Part shown: positions 44,458-45,213 of the stretch, piece by piece
Numbering within the stretch: position 1 is the first letter of the stretch
Layout: each line of letters opens with the position of its first letter
Source of the DNA: Phycicoccus sp.
GTDB lineage: Bacteria; Actinomycetota; Actinomycetes; Actinomycetales; Dermatophilaceae
Direction of reading: 5' to 3'
Length of the DNA: 45,213 nt
Assembly (NCBI GenBank): GCA_017993715.1
Contig: JAGOME010000036.1
Coordinates: forward strand, 1 to 45,213
Position numbers and translations under genes: made by a program
The notes under the pieces: generated by a model
What the model was told of the DNA's origin: nothing
The model's input: the letters and a program-made list of their open reading frames with translations, nothing else
The model's database searches: none

Positions 44458-45213
44458 ATGAGACTGGCCCGCATCGGACCACCAGGCGCGGAACGTCCCG
44501 CCGTCCACGCTCCAGACGGGACGTGGCGCGATCTGAGCGCCGTCGTCACTGATATCACCGCCACCGGCCTGGCCGGTGATCTGGTCGCCCGCGCCCGCGA
44601 GGCCATGGCCACCGGCTCCCTGCCCCCGCTGACCCCTGGCGCACGGTTCGGCCCGCCCGTCGCGGGCGTCGGCAAGATCGTCTGTGTGGGGCTGAACTAT
44701 CGGGACCACGCCGAGGAGACCGGCGCCCCCGTGCCCGAGGAGCCCATTCTCTTTCTCAAGGCGGCGGACACGATCGTCGGCCCCGATGACGAGGTGCTCG
44801 TGCCGCGGGCCAGCACTCAGACGGACTGGGAGGTCGAGCTCGCCGTCATCATCGGTCGCAAGGCGTCATACCTCGCCGGTCCCGAGGAAGCTGCCGGCGT
44901 GATCGCCGGGTACGCGATCAGTCATGACGTCTCCGAACGGCACTTCCAGCTCGAGCGCGGGGGCCAATGGGACAAGGGCAAGAACTGTGCGACCTTCAAC
45001 CCGCTTGGACCGTGGCTCGTCACGGCCGATGCGGTCGCGCAACCGCAGGCTTTGGGGCTGCGGCTGCGCGTCAACGGCGAGCTCATGCAGGACGGCTCGA
45101 CGGCGACGATGATCTTCGATGTGTACACGCTCGTTGCGTACATCTCGCAGTTCATGACCCTGCACCCCGGAGACGTCATCAATACCGGCACCCCCGCTGG
45201 CGTGGCTTTGGGC
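44458..45213 (+). CDS. Fumarylacetoacetate hydrolase-family protein, C-terminus cut by window edge
   Basis: 252 codons visible of an expected ~285. FAH pattern: KIVCVGLNYRDHAEETGAPVPEEPILFLKAADTIVGP, then TDWEVELAVIIGRKA with the metal-binding E-x-E, ISHDVSERHFQLERGGQWDKGKNCATFNPLGPWLV and INTGTPAGVALG at the edge. Such enzymes hydrolyse C-C bonds in diketo acids: acylpyruvases, or 2,4-diketo-3-deoxyrhamnonate hydrolases in non-phosphorylative sugar-acid routes. The start at ATG 44458 follows a pyrimidine-rich 49-bp gap after the kinase; AGAAAGAG ahead is a weak ribosome site. Confidence 0.9.
   Translation, partial: MRLARIGPPGAERPAVHAPDGTWRDLSAVVTDITATGLAGDLVARAREAMATGSLPPLTPGARFGPPVAGVGKIVCVGLNYRDHAEETGAPVPEEPILFLKAADTIVGPDDEVLVPRASTQTDWEVELAVIIGRKASYLAGPEEAAGVIAGYAISHDVSERHFQLERGGQWDKGKNCATFNPLGPWLVTADAVAQPQALGLRLRVNGELMQDGSTATMIFDVYTLVAYISQFMTLHPGDVINTGTPAGVALG

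Overview
The window is high-GC, densely coded actinobacterial DNA (Actinomycetota). Supporting features are the GlnA2-GlnE pair, polyphosphate glucokinase, a class A RNase P RNA, an RNase HI/CobC-type fusion, homodimeric AceE beside a DUF3052 gene, an AhpE-type peroxiredoxin, and many starts that look leaderless (TANNNT 6-8 nt before the start codon). I infer a Micrococcales-like organism, possibly near Intrasporangiaceae/Dermatophilaceae, but cannot confirm this without a search.

Layout. (1) 1-7.4 kb, minus strand: glnA2 - glnE - hisD - hisC - hisB (hisB cut by the window edge). (2) 7.5-15 kb: a secreted M6 metalloprotease, panB, a small SPOR-like protein, methionine aminopeptidase, polyphosphate glucokinase, an MBL-fold hydrolase and a secreted coiled-coil wall protein. 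(3) 15-22.8 kb: rnpB, an RNB-domain ribonuclease divergent from yaaA, a flavodoxin-like protein, rhodanese-metZ, and a Nif3 - zinc-ribbon - RNase H/phosphatase operon. (4) 22.9-33.2 kb: an autoregulated-looking ArsR/SRPBCC pair, tRNA-Val(TAC), a run of two PH-domain membrane proteins - DUF3052 - AhpE - lipoprotein, then tpx, fdhD and aceE with a strong terminator. (5) 33.2-45.2 kb: a catabolic island for a sugar acid. It holds an ABC importer without its own ATPase, a GntR/FadR regulator, an RraA-like protein, a two-gene UxaA-type dehydratase, a LacI regulator, a zinc alcohol dehydrogenase, a KduD-like SDR, KDPG aldolase, a PfkB-type KDG kinase and an FAH-family hydrolase (cut by the window edge).

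How the island could work: import of a hexonate or uronate-derived acid, oxidation and re-reduction at a sugar carbon (zinc dehydrogenase and SDR), dehydration by the UxaA pair to 2-keto-3-deoxygluconate, phosphorylation by the kinase and cleavage by the aldolase to pyruvate and glyceraldehyde 3-phosphate. The FAH hydrolase and RraA protein suggest a second, non-phosphorylative branch. The substrate cannot be fixed from sequence alone.

The most unusual signal is not a gene. A hand scan finds the octamer CGGCATTC/GAATGCCG 27 times on both strands, in several reading frames and between genes, far above what base composition predicts. The sister form CGGCATAC occurs about 12 times. Other notable structure: two identical operator-like palindromes 83 bp apart at the sugar-acid promoter, an operator lying on the leaderless arsR promoter, and a divergent leaderless pair whose start codons are separated by only 31 bp.
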